A stretch of DNA of 64,000 nt from Cochliopodium minus (taxonomy: Eukaryota; Discosea; Himatismenida; Cochliopodiidae). Below are positions 9,307 through 21,600 of the stretch, piece by piece. Under the pieces are notes generated by a model, which had not been told where the DNA came from, searched no databases, and saw only the letters and a program-made list of their open reading frames with translations. The DNA is taken from positions 1 to 64,000 of the forward strand of contig JAMYWO010000082.1 of the NCBI GenBank assembly GCA_024220525.1. Direction: 5' to 3'. Made by a program: the position numbers and the translations under genes. Position 1 is the stretch's first letter. Each line of letters opens with the position of its first letter.

Positions 9307-12292
9307 CCTCCTTCTGCAGGCAAGACAGTGTGACCATCCCAAATGTCATACAAAGACTTTCCAGTTCCCTCGATGATTGAAGCCATGGCAGCTTCTGTGA
9401 CGACCTTGTTCAAAGATGGAACTCCACTGACTTTGAGGTAGTCCTTCATAAATAAAAATAAAAAATCAAAATCAAAAATTAAATAAAACTAAAAATAAAA
9501 AATTGAAATTTTTACGTGACCTTTGACAGCTGTATCCAAATTCTTATAACAAAAAAGTTAATTATTTTTTTAAAAAAATCAATTCAAAAATATTGAAATA
9601 TAAATAAATTGAATATTGTAACAACAAAATAAAAAAAAAAATGAAAAAAAAAAAAAAATAAAAATAAAAAAAAAAGAAAAAAAATGAAAATATATTTAAA
9701 ATGAAAAAACAAATAAAAATAAAAATAAAAAAACTTTATTTACCAAGTAAGCCACACCTTGATCTCTAAGTCTCTTCTCAGTCTTCTCCAAAAACTCAAC
9801 AGAACCGACCAAACCGTATTCCTCAGCATCCCAACTGCAGAATATGATGGATCTTCTTGGCTTCCAGCCTGATTTCACCAACTCGGACAATCCTCTCATT
9901 ACTTCCAAGGAAACAGAGTGCCCACTGATTGGGTCAGATGCCCCCATAGTCCATGCATCTCTTGTATTTTATTTATTTTTTGATTTTTATTTATTAATTA
10001 TTTTTTTTTTTATTTTTAAAATTTTTTTTTTTTTTATTTTTTAAGATTTTTATTTATTTTCAATTTCCTTATTTTTAAAACAGCCCTTATTTTTAATTTC
10101 TCTTCTTTTATATTTTGTTTATATTTTTTCAATATATTAAATGTCAAATTAATAGTTACCTGTGTGACCCAAATAAGACGAATCTGTCAGGTTCTATTTC
10201 TCCTTCAATAATTCCGTGTACGTTCCAAATATTAGTAACGGTATCATTCATCAACACATCCAAGAGAACTTCGAGAGATGGTCCAACCTAACAATAAAAA
10301 AAAAAATATCAAAAAAAATAATGTACAGAAAAAATAAAATATTGTTTATTAAAAAATTGATTGTCAAAAAAACTAACAACAAAAATTGATTGTCAAAAAA
10401 ATTTAATGTAAACAAATATTAAAATATTAAAATAAAATTTAAATATTTTCTAAATTATTTTTAAAATTATTTTTTAATTATTTTTTAAATTATTTTTTAA
10501 AAAATTTTTACACTTGTGAGATTCAAACCACTTTCCCAACTTGGATCAGGAAGAGGCCCTCCAGCCAACCCTTTGAGAATGTTTTGAGCATCTCCATAAC
10601 CGATAGGGATGACAGGGATGTTGAGCATGGGCAAGCCGTACATGGTGTCTGGATCGGTTCTGATTTGGTCCAAACTGTACCTTGCTCCATCTTGTTCACT
10701 AGGCCATCCCATAGTGGTTGGATCTTATCATATTAAAAGTGATCGAAATTAGTCGAATGAAAAATAAATTGAAAATCAAAAATTAATTGTTAAAAAGATA
10801 AAATGTTAATTTATTAATAATCTTAAATAAAAACATTCGTTTTTTTTTTATGATCGATGAAGGATCTAAATTAAATAATCATAAAACAAATGTTGAAATG
10901 ATAATTTGGATCTCATTGATCAAGAGTAGAGTATAAAAATTGATCCAAAATGTATGCTGCATTAAATTCTCACAAAAAAAAAAATTTTATGTAAAACACA
11001 TTATTATAAATTATTATAAAATATTTTTTTGTATTCATAAGAATGAGTCTCCATATTTCTTTTTAAAAATTAAATTCAAAATAATGTTACTTCATTCACA
11101 ACAACTCATAAATATTGTGGAATAAAAATATTAGAAGTTACCTCCATCGGAAAGTTTGACAGTTCCTCTTTGTACAGTGTCGTTAGTAGCCCAAGGTCCC
11201 TCAGGAAAAACCTCACCCTTGAGATACCCAACTTGACCAGGATCAACAAAAATGATGCATCCTTTGGCACCATAATTCTCAGCATTAGCAGGTTTGTTAC
11301 CTCTTTATGTAGAAAACAAATTTTGATTTTAATTTTAAATTTTTTTAAATACAACAATTTTTTTAAATACAACAATTTTTTTAAATGTAAAAATAAATTT
11401 TTTTAAATATTAATCAAAAAAATTTTATATGTAAAAATAAAATATTTTAACCTAAAGTTTTGCCCATATCTAACTATTACGATGGTACCGTTAAAATCTA
11501 CAGTACCATTCAAGGCCTCAAAGTCTTCTCTTCTCCCATAATTGACGTAGACAAGTGGACCAGAAACGGTGCCAGAGCCTGAGTATCCATTAAAAGTTCT
11601 TTAAAAAAAAAATAATTGAATTTTTTTTTTAATATATATTTTCAGAGAATCATTTATTTTTTTACGGTATCCCATTTGGGAGGCATGATGGTTCATCTAC
11701 TGGAATACAATCTTCTTCCAATTTGGCAGTATATGCATATTCTGGCGGATTAGTCACTTGCAAGTTTCTTCTTAATGGGTAGGACAACAAGACAGGGAAG
11801 GTATGATTAAATGCTTTCACACCCCATTCTCCCAGGCTAATAATATGAGTGGAATAAGCTTTTATTAAAAGAATTTTATTGGAGGAAATTTTTTACTAGA
11901 TCGTTGTATTCAATGCTGTTTGATAATCACCATCAATACCTTATAAAAAGAAAATTTTAAATTTTATTTGAATATAAAAAGTGAAAGTGCGATTATTTAT
12001 AAATTTGTTAAATAAATATCAAATTCGAGTGAGATTAACCCGCAAGATGAGGATAATCACTATATTGCTTGATGAATCCACTAATCTTATTTTTATCAAC
12101 ATTATCTAAGAATTTTTGATGATATTTGTTGTAATTGGGTAGTTTATCTCCTTTCATATCCACCACATACACCAAGATCAAAGTGAGTCCAATCACAAAT
12201 AAAATCACATTGATTGCCACTCCAATACCAATATATAAGAATTTTCGATTTGTGGTTTCTTTATTATCCAACAATCCTCTTGTTTCTTCCAT
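9307..12292 (-). CDS. M28 glutamate carboxypeptidase II-like (NAALADase/PSMA family) membrane peptidase, 5' part
   Basis: Type II membrane protein: short cytoplasmic tail with a dileucine (RGLLD), one membrane segment (residues ~18-44, 'YIGIGVAINVILFVIGL'), then the ectodomain. About nine exons from 12292-12038 to the last, ending at 9307. Protease-associated-domain sequence ('TFNGYSGSGTVSGPLVYVNY') is followed by the metallopeptidase core with the two-zinc ligands of the family: 'FGSHRDAWTMGASDP' (His and bridging Asp), 'CSWDAEEYGLVGS' (catalytic Glu-Glu) and 'AYLVNLDTAVKG' (Asp). Only the last ligand His and the dimerisation domain are missing; they are at 44984-46297. The last exon ends in phase 2 (GGA GG|GTAATA), which fits the acceptor at 46297. 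Family members cleave C-terminal glutamate from peptides or folates at the cell surface. The 10897-10923 repeat is in one intron. Confidence 0.92.
10897..10923. repeat. short dispersed repeat, copy 1
   Basis: A 27-nt stretch beginning 'AATGATAATTTGGATCTCAT' and ending 'TGATCAA' is identical at 53238-53264, and a diverged version ('TTAATTTGGATACATTGATC') is at about 49290. All three are inside introns. It may be part of a second, older repeat family. Confidence 0.5.
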
Positions 12293-12479
12293 ATAATACT
12301 AATAAAATTGAGAAAAATAAATAAATTATCAAAGTAGAAAAAACTGACTTATTTTTTTTTTTAAAAGGTTGAATCCATTTTATCAAAATACATGAATAAT
12401 GATTTGTTGGGTCCATATTTGGATTATCTTATATTTATATTCAAAAAAAGATTGGATTTCTTCAAATAAAAAAGGTGAA

Positions 12480-13275
12480 ATGAATAAAAACATTGAAATA
12501 AAGGCTAAAGTAGATGATTTGAAGGTAGTGGAAGAGAAAGTGAAACAATTATGCAACAACCAAGACTATCCTCAAATATTGATCCAAGAAGATACTTTCT
12601 TTGAATGCACAAAAGGAAGATTGAAATTAAGAAAGATAAACAACACAAAAGATGGGTGAGTCAAAATTCAATTGAATTACATGATCATTAAATCAAGAAT
12701 ATACCCTATTTATTTTCAATAGAATCTTTTTAAGATTTATATAAGCAAAAAATTTATCCAAAATAAAGATGTATGCATCTTGAAAATTATTTAATTATTT
12801 ATCACTCAATCATAGTGAAGATTTTAATAAAGTCTCAATTAAATACTTTTTAAAAATAATCCCAAACAAGATTGTTGATAGCCTACCTCAGAGAAGACAA
12901 AGAAGGGCCGAAGTCTAATGATTGGATTCTCACAGTTGTAGAAGATGCAGAACAAACGAAAAAAGTGTTGGACATGTCAAACGGGATTACTGGTAAGAAA
13001 AATAAAACAAATTTATTCTTAAAAAAGAAAATTGTTATTTTATTTCAGGTATTGTAAAAAAAAAGAGGACTTTGTATGTAATTGATGATACTAGGGTCCA
13101 TTTGGACGAGGTGGAGGGGCTAGGAAGTTTTTTTGAGTTGGAAGTCAAGATCAAGCAGGGGAACGAGGAAGAAGGCAAAAAAGTGGCTGAAGGTTTGATG
13201 GAGAAGTGCGGAATTCTCAAGTCTAATATGATAGACGTGGCTTATCATGATTTATTAAAAAAAAAACAAAAATAA
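12480..13275 (+). CDS. CYTH-domain protein (CyaB/ThTPase-like)
   Basis: Exons 12480-12655, 12871-12992 and 13049-13275; phases agree, product about 174 residues. It starts MNKNIEIKAKV, the ExExK-like signature of the CyaB/thiamine-triphosphatase (CYTH) family that binds triphosphate through Glu/Lys/Arg side chains in a beta tunnel. Further family features: 'QEDTFFECTKGRLKLRKI', 'YLREDKEGPKSNDW', 'VKKKRTLYVIDDTRVHLDEV' and 'LGSFFELEVKIK', the usual R..Y......R.HLD.V..LG.F.E.E pattern. Likely a soluble enzyme acting on a triphosphate or class IV adenylyl cyclase-like; the substrate cannot be told from sequence. It is divergently placed 190 bp from the peptidase start, so the two may share a promoter region. 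Confidence 0.88.
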
Positions 13276-13381
13276 ATTTATTATTTTTGTTAGTACATCT
13301 TTTTTTTTTTTTTTTTTTTTTTGACTATGATAAAGATTTTCACAAAAATTTTTTCTTTTACAACATTAATATCTTTTTGTG

Positions 13382-14863
13382 TTACCCAAGAATTTCCCAA
13401 TTACTTATTTTACATACATTAATTGATGAAAAGTGACTATATATTTGATGATGAGCATCATTATCCCCTTCACCAAACCAGAACAACCCACCACAACAGA
13501 TGATTTTCTGTGCTTGGAAATCAAAAGGAGAGTTTGTAAATGAAAGAAAAGGAAATGAGAACCTCTCCAAAACTGATGCTGGTCTTCTCTCCACTCAATC
13601 TTCCCACTGTTCAAATGCATTTTTATTTTTTTGTGGAAAAGATTGTCATTTTCTTCATCGTCATATTCTTCATTGTTGAACAAATAGGAGAATTTGCAGA
13701 GGTTTTGAAATATGAGCTAAAGTTGATTGAACAATTTAAATGAAATTGTATCAAAACAAAAAGTAAAATAAAATTTCCGTACATTAGTATCTTCGTAGTA
13801 ATTGATGACTTTCTTGGCACAAATGCGTCTGAAAGAAATGTCCACGTCATCCAATTCTGTGACTTCTGTCAAATAACTTAAAGATTTCTCCACATCCTTT
13901 TCCACACCATCCCCAATGAAATAAATATCCGCCAAATACATCATACAATCCACGTCTTTATTTACATAACCCCTGTTTGCATAATAAATCACTTTTTCCA
14001 TTTCTTTGGGTACGTGTTCTCCCGTAATGTATATATCCAGCAAATCGAATGATGATTTGGTGCAGCCCATTTCTATTGCCTTTTCGTAATATTCTATACC
14101 CAATGGTATATTTACTTCTGTCTTTTTTTAAAAAATGTAACAAAAAAATTGAATATAATCTGATGATATTAAAAGCATAATAAATTAATTAAATATAAAA
14201 GATTGTAGTTTCATAAGATTGATTTGATATTTATTTATAAACTTTATCGAGCAAACAAGTTGTTTAAAAACCAACCATCTAAATTAAAAACAATAAAATA
14301 ACAATAAAAAATATCACATATGTTAAATGGAGAAATGAGGATAAAATCAATTTTTATTTGACGATTATTATGTGAAAATCATTTGAATATAAAAATAAAA
14401 AATTTCTCACCAATAAATTTTGAATATTATTTTTTGCTAGTATCCTCATTGCAAATATATTTCCCAAATCTGCGCTCTTTATCAAATAATCGGATCGTTT
14501 GATTACTTTAACTTGATCGCTTCCATAAAAATAGTGATCGAAGTAAATATAATATATATGTGGAAGAATTAAGTGGAAATTCTCTTCTTTCTTATTATTT
14601 TGATGATAATCCCAAAATAATTCCATACACTTTCCCTGATTAAATTCACATCCCCATCCACAATAATATATGAAGGCTCTTCCAATCACATTTCTCTTCT
14701 TGGCCAATTTCAACGCCAATTCTCTTGCTTTTGTTGGATTCCTTCTAATTTCTTTCCCACCAAAATAAAAATTGAAGAGGAGATGAATATCTTCATCTTC
14801 CCCTTTTGTATTTTCTCTTTCTCTCTTCATTTTTTTTTTACTCAAAAAATGATAGATTCTCAA
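13382..14863 (-). CDS. Sel1-like repeat protein, divergent
   Basis: Exon 14863 to ~14412, a long intron holding repeat copy 2, exon ~14117-13790, and a last exon ~13700-13382. Middle part carries Sel1-like (TPR-related) repeats: 'GIEYYEKAIEMGCTKSSFDLL', 'VDCMMYLADIYFIGDGVEKD'. The first exon is weaker ('ARELALKLAKKRNVIGRAFI', 'YLIKSADLGNIFAMRILAK'). The start may be 14863 or an internal Met. The last exon can be read to a stop at 13405, or, if a 48-nt GTTCTC...CAAG intron is removed, ends 'FWFGEGDNDAHHQIYSHF...' at 13382, which looks more like protein. Sel1 proteins act as scaffolds; role unknown here. Confidence 0.65.
14234..14322 (+). repeat. dispersed intronic repeat, copy 2 (internally deleted)
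   Basis: Keeps both ends of the family, 'TTTATAAACTTTATCGAGCA' at the left and 'AAAAAATATCACATAT' at the right, but lacks most of the middle, so it is only ~89 bp. Lies in an intron of the Sel1-like gene, antisense to it. It fixes the two termini of the element. Confidence 0.75.
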
Positions 14864-15001
14864 TAAATTTTTGATTGTCTGATTTTAAAAAAAAAACTTC
14901 TTTCTCTAATTAGAGACAATTATTTGGAAGATCAAATCGGAAAAATTTTGAATTTTCTCAATTTATAAATTCATCTCAGAGATGATCGTAATAAATCATC
15001 T

Positions 15002-15968
15002 TTAATCATTTGGGAAATAAAAAGACTTATTGGTGATCAATTCTGTAAGGATGCGGTTATGAATAGGGGTTTGATGAAAATTGGTCAATTCAGTTTGAAA
15101 AAGAAAATGGCTAAATACAATGGACACGTTAGTTGTAACCATAAAGTTGAATTGAGAACGAGAGGATACAGCAACCAAAAGATTGAGAAGTTCATTTAAA
15201 AGAAACAAAAAAGAGGATTTTTGTTCGCTCAATATGTTTTTCAAAAATGTTTTTTTATCGGTTTCTTTCTCATACTTGTCTAGATCGATTTTTAAAGCTA
15301 AATTAGGCAATCCTCTCAAATGTATTTTGATCAAGTTCGCTGTGGTGTGAGGGTTCACTTTCTCGCAAAGGTACTTCACTGCATCCTTGCTGTCCATCTC
15401 TTCTGCCTTCTTGAGTGCGATTTGAACATCAAATCCAGTTAATCTGAATATCCCTAAAAAAATTTCAAAATTTAAAAATCAGTTGATAATATGTGATGAT
15501 AAGGTATAATCATTGGTAACTTGAAATATCAAATTAATTATATGAAAATATAAGCATTGGTTTGCTCTCGATAAACATAAGGGAAAAAATAATAAAAAGA
15601 ATATTCAAACCTTCCATTTTCAAAAATGAATCATTTTTTGCCAATTCTCTCATTAATCCAACCAAATATATCGGCTTGATTGATAATAAGCAAAGAAATT
15701 CTCTTTTATATTCTTCTATTGAGAGATTTGGCCTGTAAATGTTGGAGAAATGGAATTTCATCAATTCTTCCCAAAAGAGATTAGCAATAGAATAAGTTTT
15801 CTTATTTATGATCAGATAATTTTTGAGGGTCTCAAAATCATCCACCAAATTCATCGCTATGATTGTCAAAATATTCTTGGGTGCCTCTGAAAGATCTATA
15901 AAATCGAGATGAGGTTGTGCAAAAGGTTTTGGTAATCCACACGATGTGATCGAATTTTTATTGCCCAT
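15002..15968 (-). CDS. F-box-like / RhoGAP protein with N-terminal myristoylation motif
   Basis: Two exons: 15968 to ~15612 and ~15457 to 15002, joined in phase (GAA G|GG ATA). It starts MGNKNSITSCG, a good N-myristoylation context with a nearby Cys. Residues ~25-75 ('APKNILTIIAMNLVDDFETL', 'YLIINKKTYSIANLFWEEL') resemble an F-box. The second exon is a RhoGAP domain: 'GIFRLTGFD' with the arginine finger, 'HTTANLIKIHLRGLPNLAL', and 'LLNLLVAVSSRSQFNFMVTTN' followed by 'VSIVFSHFLF'. Predicted to switch off a Rho-type GTPase at membranes; the F-box would link it to SCF ubiquitin ligase, which is inference. An in-frame ATG 36 nt upstream would bury the myristoylation site, so I prefer 15968. Confidence 0.75.
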
Positions 15969-16137
15969 TTTTTTTCTTTTCTTTAAGATAAAATTCTGAA
16001 ACAATTATTCTCATTTATGAAATCTTCTTTTGATGGGTCTTTTTGTCATTTTAGTTTTTTTATTTTCGGCATTTTGAAAGATTAAAAAAAGTGAACTCAT
16101 AATATTTAAAAATAAAAAAAAATTGAATAAAAAATAA

Positions 16138-17115
16138 ATGGGAACAAAATCATCCAAACCAAAAAAGCAAAAAGAATCCAAAAAAGTAAAAGAAAAGAAA
16201 GAGGAACCCAAAGAGGAAAAGAAAGAGGAGCCACAAGAATCTAAAGAGGAGAATAAAAAAGAATCCAACGAAGAATCAAAAGAAGAAAAGAAGGAATCCC
16301 CAAAGACCAAAAAGAATAAAGAAATCAAAAACAAAGATGATACTCCAGCATCTGAGTTCAGCAACAATTTTAGTGTATGGTGTAAAGATAATAAAATAAA
16401 GGATGAAGGTAAAAAATTATATAGAAATATCCGAAATTATAATTCATATAATTTTCCCACAGATCCAAAAATAAACCAAATGTGGATTATGATAAGATTC
16501 TTCAACATATCAACGGACTTAGAGAGAAACATTCCTCACCTGCTGTCGAATTTGATGATACATTGAACAAGCAGAGTCAGTTGTGGATAGAATATGTGGC
16601 AAAAAAAAATGTAAATACCTAACGGTCAAAATTTATTCCATCAAAATTATCACTTTTTTTAATTTATTATCACTTTTTAATTCAAAATTAAAAAAAAATA
16701 ATACGATTTGGGAAGTTCCATCTTTTTTCATTATCTTTTCTCTGATAAAACAAATTTTTCTTTTAGAAATTGATGCATTCCAAAAGCGCTTCTGAAAACA
16801 TTGCTTTCTTTGGAAAAGAGGATATTGACGATACCCAACTCGCAATTAACTCTATCGATATGTGGTACTCTGAGAAGAAAGATTACAACTTCAAAAAAGC
16901 CAAGTCTCAACCTGGCACAGGACACTTCACTGCTGTTGTATGGAAAGAAGTCAAACATGTGGGTATCGGAATTGCAACTAATGGAGATAGTCAATATGTA
17001 ATATTTTCTTTTTTTAAATTATTTTTTTTATTAAAAAAAAAAGGTGATGATGACTTTCGATCCTATGGCGAATATCGGTGGTATGTACGGAGATAATGTG
17101 TTGTCAGATAAATGA
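16138..17115 (+). CDS. CAP/SCP-family protein, GAPR-1-like, myristoylation motif
   Basis: Four exons: 16138-~16408, ~16491-16611, ~16767-16998, ~17044-17115. N-terminus MGTKSSKPKKQKESKK combines a Gly-2 myristoylation signal with a basic patch, then ~70 residues of Lys/Glu low complexity. The CAP domain follows: 'ILQHINGLREKHSSPAVEFD', 'SENIAFFGKED', 'GTGHFTAVVWKEVKHVGIGI' (CAP motif with the conserved His and Glu), and 'FDPMANIGGMYGDNVL' for the GN-containing last motif. Human GAPR-1 (GLIPR2) is also myristoylated and sits on the cytosolic face of Golgi/lipid-raft membranes; no signal peptide is seen here, so the same location is likely. Confidence 0.87.
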
Positions 17116-17338
17116 GCAATATGGAAAAGATAAATAAAAAAAAAATAAATTAATTAAAACATAATTTCCTTTTTTGAAAATTACGAAAAATGTTCATAAC
17201 TAAACCAAGATCTGTTGAAAACGGAGATTTTGGAAAATTAATTAAATTTAATTTTGAAACAATTTTTGTTTAAACAAACCAACTAATCTTTTCTATTTTA
17301 AACTTTTAACATGTATGCAACAAAACAAACCAAAACAC

Positions 17339-17770
17339 TCACTCATTCTTGAACAAGCAGGAAAAATCTCCACTCAAAGCAATTTGGAGAAGGTTGTCAT
17401 TACCCACCGCAAAAAAAGTGGAAAAAGAGAAAAAGAGCAAAAAAGAGACAATAAGATAGGATCTTGAAAGATAAAGAACCTTATAATGATCATTGAAAAA
17501 GATGCTGTTGGAAACTTCAATGAACTTGCTGAGATCACTTGGATCCTTGTTGAAAATAAAGGAGGAACGAAATATGAGATGTTTGATGACGCTTTGGTAG
17601 AGGGCGGAAAGTTTGCTGTCGCTCAGGTTGAGGTAGAAGCTGAACTCGAGCATCTTGAGATCGAAGAGCATTTTGTTGTTTTTGTAGTCGTATTTTTGTA
17701 CCTGGACGATGTCGTAGATGTCAGAGAGGATAATCTTCATCATATCGTATCTGTTAAAAAAAATAATCAT
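17339..17770 (-). CDS. hypothetical protein
   Basis: Open minus-strand frame of ~140 residues (MMKIILSDIYDIVQVQKYDY..., ending FSCLFKNE). An alternative reading splices at 'NDHYK|GTTCTT'. The stretch 'SYLIVSFLLFFSFSTFF' would be a membrane segment or, equally, an intron read through. Mostly helical; no family recognised. It lies between the GAPR-1-like gene and a membrane protein gene. Confidence 0.4.
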   Translation of the reverse strand: MIIFFNRYDMMKIILSDIYDIVQVQKYDYKNNKMLFDLKMLEFSFYLNLSDSKLSALYQSVIKHLIFRSSFIFNKDPSDLSKFIEVSNSIFFNDHYKVLYLSRSYLIVSFLLFFSFSTFFAVGNDNLLQIALSGDFSCLFKNE

Positions 17771-17906
17771 ATTATCATTCTCTGAAAAAATATATTCAAA
17801 TTTCTATTAAATATTTTCACTGATATAGATTCCGTTATTTCTTTGATCATTCTTTTGAAAGAGTTATTTCAAATACATGAACTCAAACATGGATAGATTA
17901 TTGATG

Positions 17907-18515
17907 TTAAAGTATTAATTTATTAATGAAATTAGGATTAATTTTTTTGAAATTAAAAACATGTTGCTTATTGGATTTGTTATACCTATTGAATATCTGA
18001 AGGAAATTGGATTTGATAATGATTCTATCGTACCACAACGCGAAATATCCATAGAATAAGCCATTCATCATCAAGAAGATGGGCTCATGGATCTCCAAGA
18101 AATCGAAATGGAGAAAAGCAATTTCCAATTTGGTGAGGATTACTCCAAAGAACGCCCCACTCATCCACGATGCTATTTTCTTGCTATCCAAACTTCCAAA
18201 TCTGCATGTGGAAAAGAATTTGTGGTATTGATTCTCTGTCAGATTGAATTTGGAAAGGGCTATGTCTATATTCTCTTCCTTTCCATAATCCACTATCTTC
18301 AAAATCTTCTTTTTGCTAATTTCATCGTTGAGAGTATGGATGCCACGACATTTGATTTTATACAGTGCATTATTAATGCTTTTATTGCTGGTATTGATGG
18401 GGAATTTGTGTGATGAGATGAAATTGGATTGAGATTTGAAGAATACATTTGAATTTTTAAAAATAAGGGATTGTTGGGTGAATTTTTTGAATGATTGAAC
18501 AAAATTTTTTTTCAT
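17907..18515 (-). CDS. predicted membrane protein, possible mitochondrial targeting
   Basis: Single long exon, 202 residues. The first ~65 residues are rich in Lys, Ser, Phe and Asn with almost no acidic residues (MKKNFVQSFKKFTQQSLIFK), as in mitochondrial presequences. A soluble helical part follows ('KILKIVDYGKEENIDIALSK'), then two hydrophobic segments ('IASWMSGAFFGVILTKLEIA' and 'EPIFLMMNGLFYGYFALW') and a basic tail. No family recognised. No introns, unlike its neighbours. Confidence 0.5.
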   Translation of the reverse strand: MKKNFVQSFKKFTQQSLIFKNSNVFFKSQSNFISSHKFPINTSNKSINNALYKIKCRGIHTLNDEISKKKILKIVDYGKEENIDIALSKFNLTENQYHKFFSTCRFGSLDSKKIASWMSGAFFGVILTKLEIAFLHFDFLEIHEPIFLMMNGLFYGYFALWYDRIIIKSNFLQIFNRYNKSNKQHVFNFKKINPNFINKLIL

Positions 18516-18633
18516 TTTTTTTTATTTTTTTATTGAAAATAATTAATAAAAATAATCACAATATTAATTAATTATCTCTTTTTAATATTGAAGAATATAA
18601 TCAAAGTTCTTTTTCTGTTTGAAATTTCCAAAA

Positions 18634-21600
18634 TTAAAATTTGAATTTCTCATCAATTTGGACATTGAGAGATTCCTTACCCCTGAAATACAATTTGATG
18701 TCAGGATAAGTTTTCCCCTTGACATGATTGTCAAGAAGCTCCTTAAAATGAAGAGAAAGAGGCTTATTTTCTTTGTCTACACAAATTATTTTGTTGAGCC
18801 TATCTCTTTCCTTGACTTTCAAAACTTTTTCAAAATATTCCATGGAAGCATCATAATTAACTTCCATATCGTAATAGCCATTAAAATTAAAAACACCGAG
18901 CTGGATGAGCGAGGTAGGGTCGTCCCTTTTGGCGGCAATATTGAAATAGTGAAGTGCGATTTTGGGGAGACGTAAGTTTCTGAAGTAGATAAAAGCTAGT
19001 GCTCGGATGGAAGCTATATCATCCAGTTTTTCTCCAAGATGATAAAAAAACTAATTTTATAAAAAGTAATTAAAAAAATAAAAAGTAATTAAAAAAATAA
19101 AAAGTTTTAAAATTAAAAATAAAACATCAAAAGTTATAAAAATAGAATTAATCTTTTAAAAGTAATCATCAAGTAATTTTTGCCTTTGATTTTTTTGTGT
19201 TTGGTGGAAGATTTTCGGACCCGTTGAGATAGATCGAACCAAGTGCTCGTATACTTTCTAGATCTCCTAATTTAGCTGCTTTTTCCATATACTCTAATGA
19301 TTTTTCCAAGTTTTTCTCGAAGCCCTCTGATCCTTTCGAGTGAGCTTGTCCTAAAAATTTGAGAGAATGTACATTGCCCGCTTCTGTTGCCAATTTGAAA
19401 TATTCCAAGGCTTTTTCAAGATTTTTGGGAAATCCATCTAAAACCGGTTTTAGTTAAAAAAGTTTTTAAAAAAATATGTTTTTTTTTTAAATTACTCTCA
19501 TTTGTGTAATAGCTCATTGCGACAAAGTGAAGACTATAAACATCTTTTAGTTCGGCAGCCCTCTTAAAGTGTTCCACTGATTTTTTCAAGTCTATTCCGA
19601 CACCCTCTCCCTTAAGATAGGCCAAGGCAACATAACGATGGGATTCAGCATCATCTATCTTTAAAATAAAAAATGAAAAAATGAAAAATAAAACAAAACA
19701 AAAAAACAAAATAAAACAAAAAAACAAAATTAAAAGAAATACTCTTGAGAAATATTGAAATGCAGTTTCAAGATTTTTTTCTACAAACTTTCCTTCTCTA
19801 TAAAAAGTAGCAATTGTTTTCAAAGCTAGAGCGTTGTTGTGTTCTTCAGCCGCTTTGGTGAAGTATTCCAAGCAAGCAGTTCCTTTTTGGTCTTTCAGAT
19901 ATTGATTGGCCACAAAAAGTATTGACTCAAGGTCTCCCTTTTTAGCCTATTGAACAAAAAAAAAAATTTTTTTAAAAAATTATTTAAAAAATATGTAATG
20001 AAATATCTACAGCTTTCTTGTAGTAATTAAAAGCAATATTGTGAGATTTTTCAACACCCTCTCCACTCAAATAAATGTGGGCGACATTTTTGTAAGTGGA
20101 AGCCTCTTGATCCACAGACAAAATATTGTCATATTCTTTGTATTTCTCCTTGTTCTTCTCAAAACCACAGACTCCATGCAAATAGGAGTTGGCAACGTGT
20201 TTTAATGAAGGAATATCTCCTGCCTTGGCTGCCTTCAAGTAGAAGTACTTGGATTTTTCCGGGCTGAGGAACATTTCTTCGTGGAGAAAGATGTTTCCCA
20301 AATATCTCATTGAGATCACATCACCTTTCACAGCTGATTTTGTGTAGCATCCAAGAGCCTTTTTTTTGCGAATTGAAAAAATGAAATGAATTTGTGATAA
20401 AAAAGATGATTACAAAAATATAAATTGTTTTATGCTGGAAAAAAAATTCAATGTGAAAGGTTTTTACTTTATGTTTGTTTTGTTTATAACCTAGACTTCC
20501 TGTCCAGTAACAATGCGCAATTTTCCTCAAATCAGTCGGATCATCTATTATCTTGATGGGAACTAACCCGCCTCCTTCATTTTCACTCAATTTTTTCAAC
20601 ATGATCACTGAGTTTTGATCATTTTTTTCTGCGGCCTTTTTAAAATACTCTTTTGCTTTATTTATGTCCACATTAGTACCTTAATATAAGAAAATAAATT
20701 TTAAAAATTAAAACCATGAAAATTTTTTAAAATGTAATTCCAGCATTTGAAAAATTAATAAAATAGATAAATTGTTTTAAATAAATTGTTTAAAATAAGC
20801 TTCCTTTATAGTTTGAGTTATAATTTTTACAAGAAAAAATAAAAATAACAAATTCAACCTTCTCCGTTCAAATAAAAGTATCCCATTTGTCTTAGAGAGA
20901 ACGTGTCACCCTTCTCTGCTGCCCGCTCGAAATATTTGAAAGATTTCTCCAAGTCTTTCTCCTCATCTTCCAACCCTCTAAGATAAACGAAGCCCATGTG
21001 TCTCAGAACATCGCCGTCTCCAATTTCTGCCAGTTTTTGGAAATATTCCATGGCTTTTTGCTTGTTTTTTGGGATGTCTTCCCCTTTCCACATCATGAAG
21101 GCCAAGTTTTTGATGGCTTTTATGTCATTTTTTTCTGCGGCTCTTTCAAGATACTCAATAGATTTGTTCATATCTTTTTCTACTTTATTACCCTATTAGG
21201 AATTGTTTTTAGTTTTCTATTTAAATATTATATTGCAAAAATATATTTATTTGAAAATAAAATGAAATTTCTTCGTATATATATCGAAATCTTTTCGAAT
21301 AAATTTTTTTTTTTGAAGCAATTGCAAAATTTAAAAAGTCTTATTTTACCTTTTTATAAGCATTAGCCAAATATTTCAGAGAGATGATATCACCCTTTTG
21401 TGCAGCCAAATCGAAATATTGGATGGATTTATTGGTATCTTTTGAGACTCCCTTGCCATTAAGATATGAAAATGCTAATTCTCGGTTATTCCTGATTGAT
21501 TTGGGCGGAAGAATGTTATCAATGATTTTAATTGGAGGAATCTCTCCATTGATTGGATTTAAGGAAGATATATTATCAATATTGGAAGTAGTATATTTAA

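Noticed and set aside
17486-17785. Plus-strand ORF rich in Glu and Val
   Set aside because: It is antisense to a better minus-strand frame and has no start context or family.
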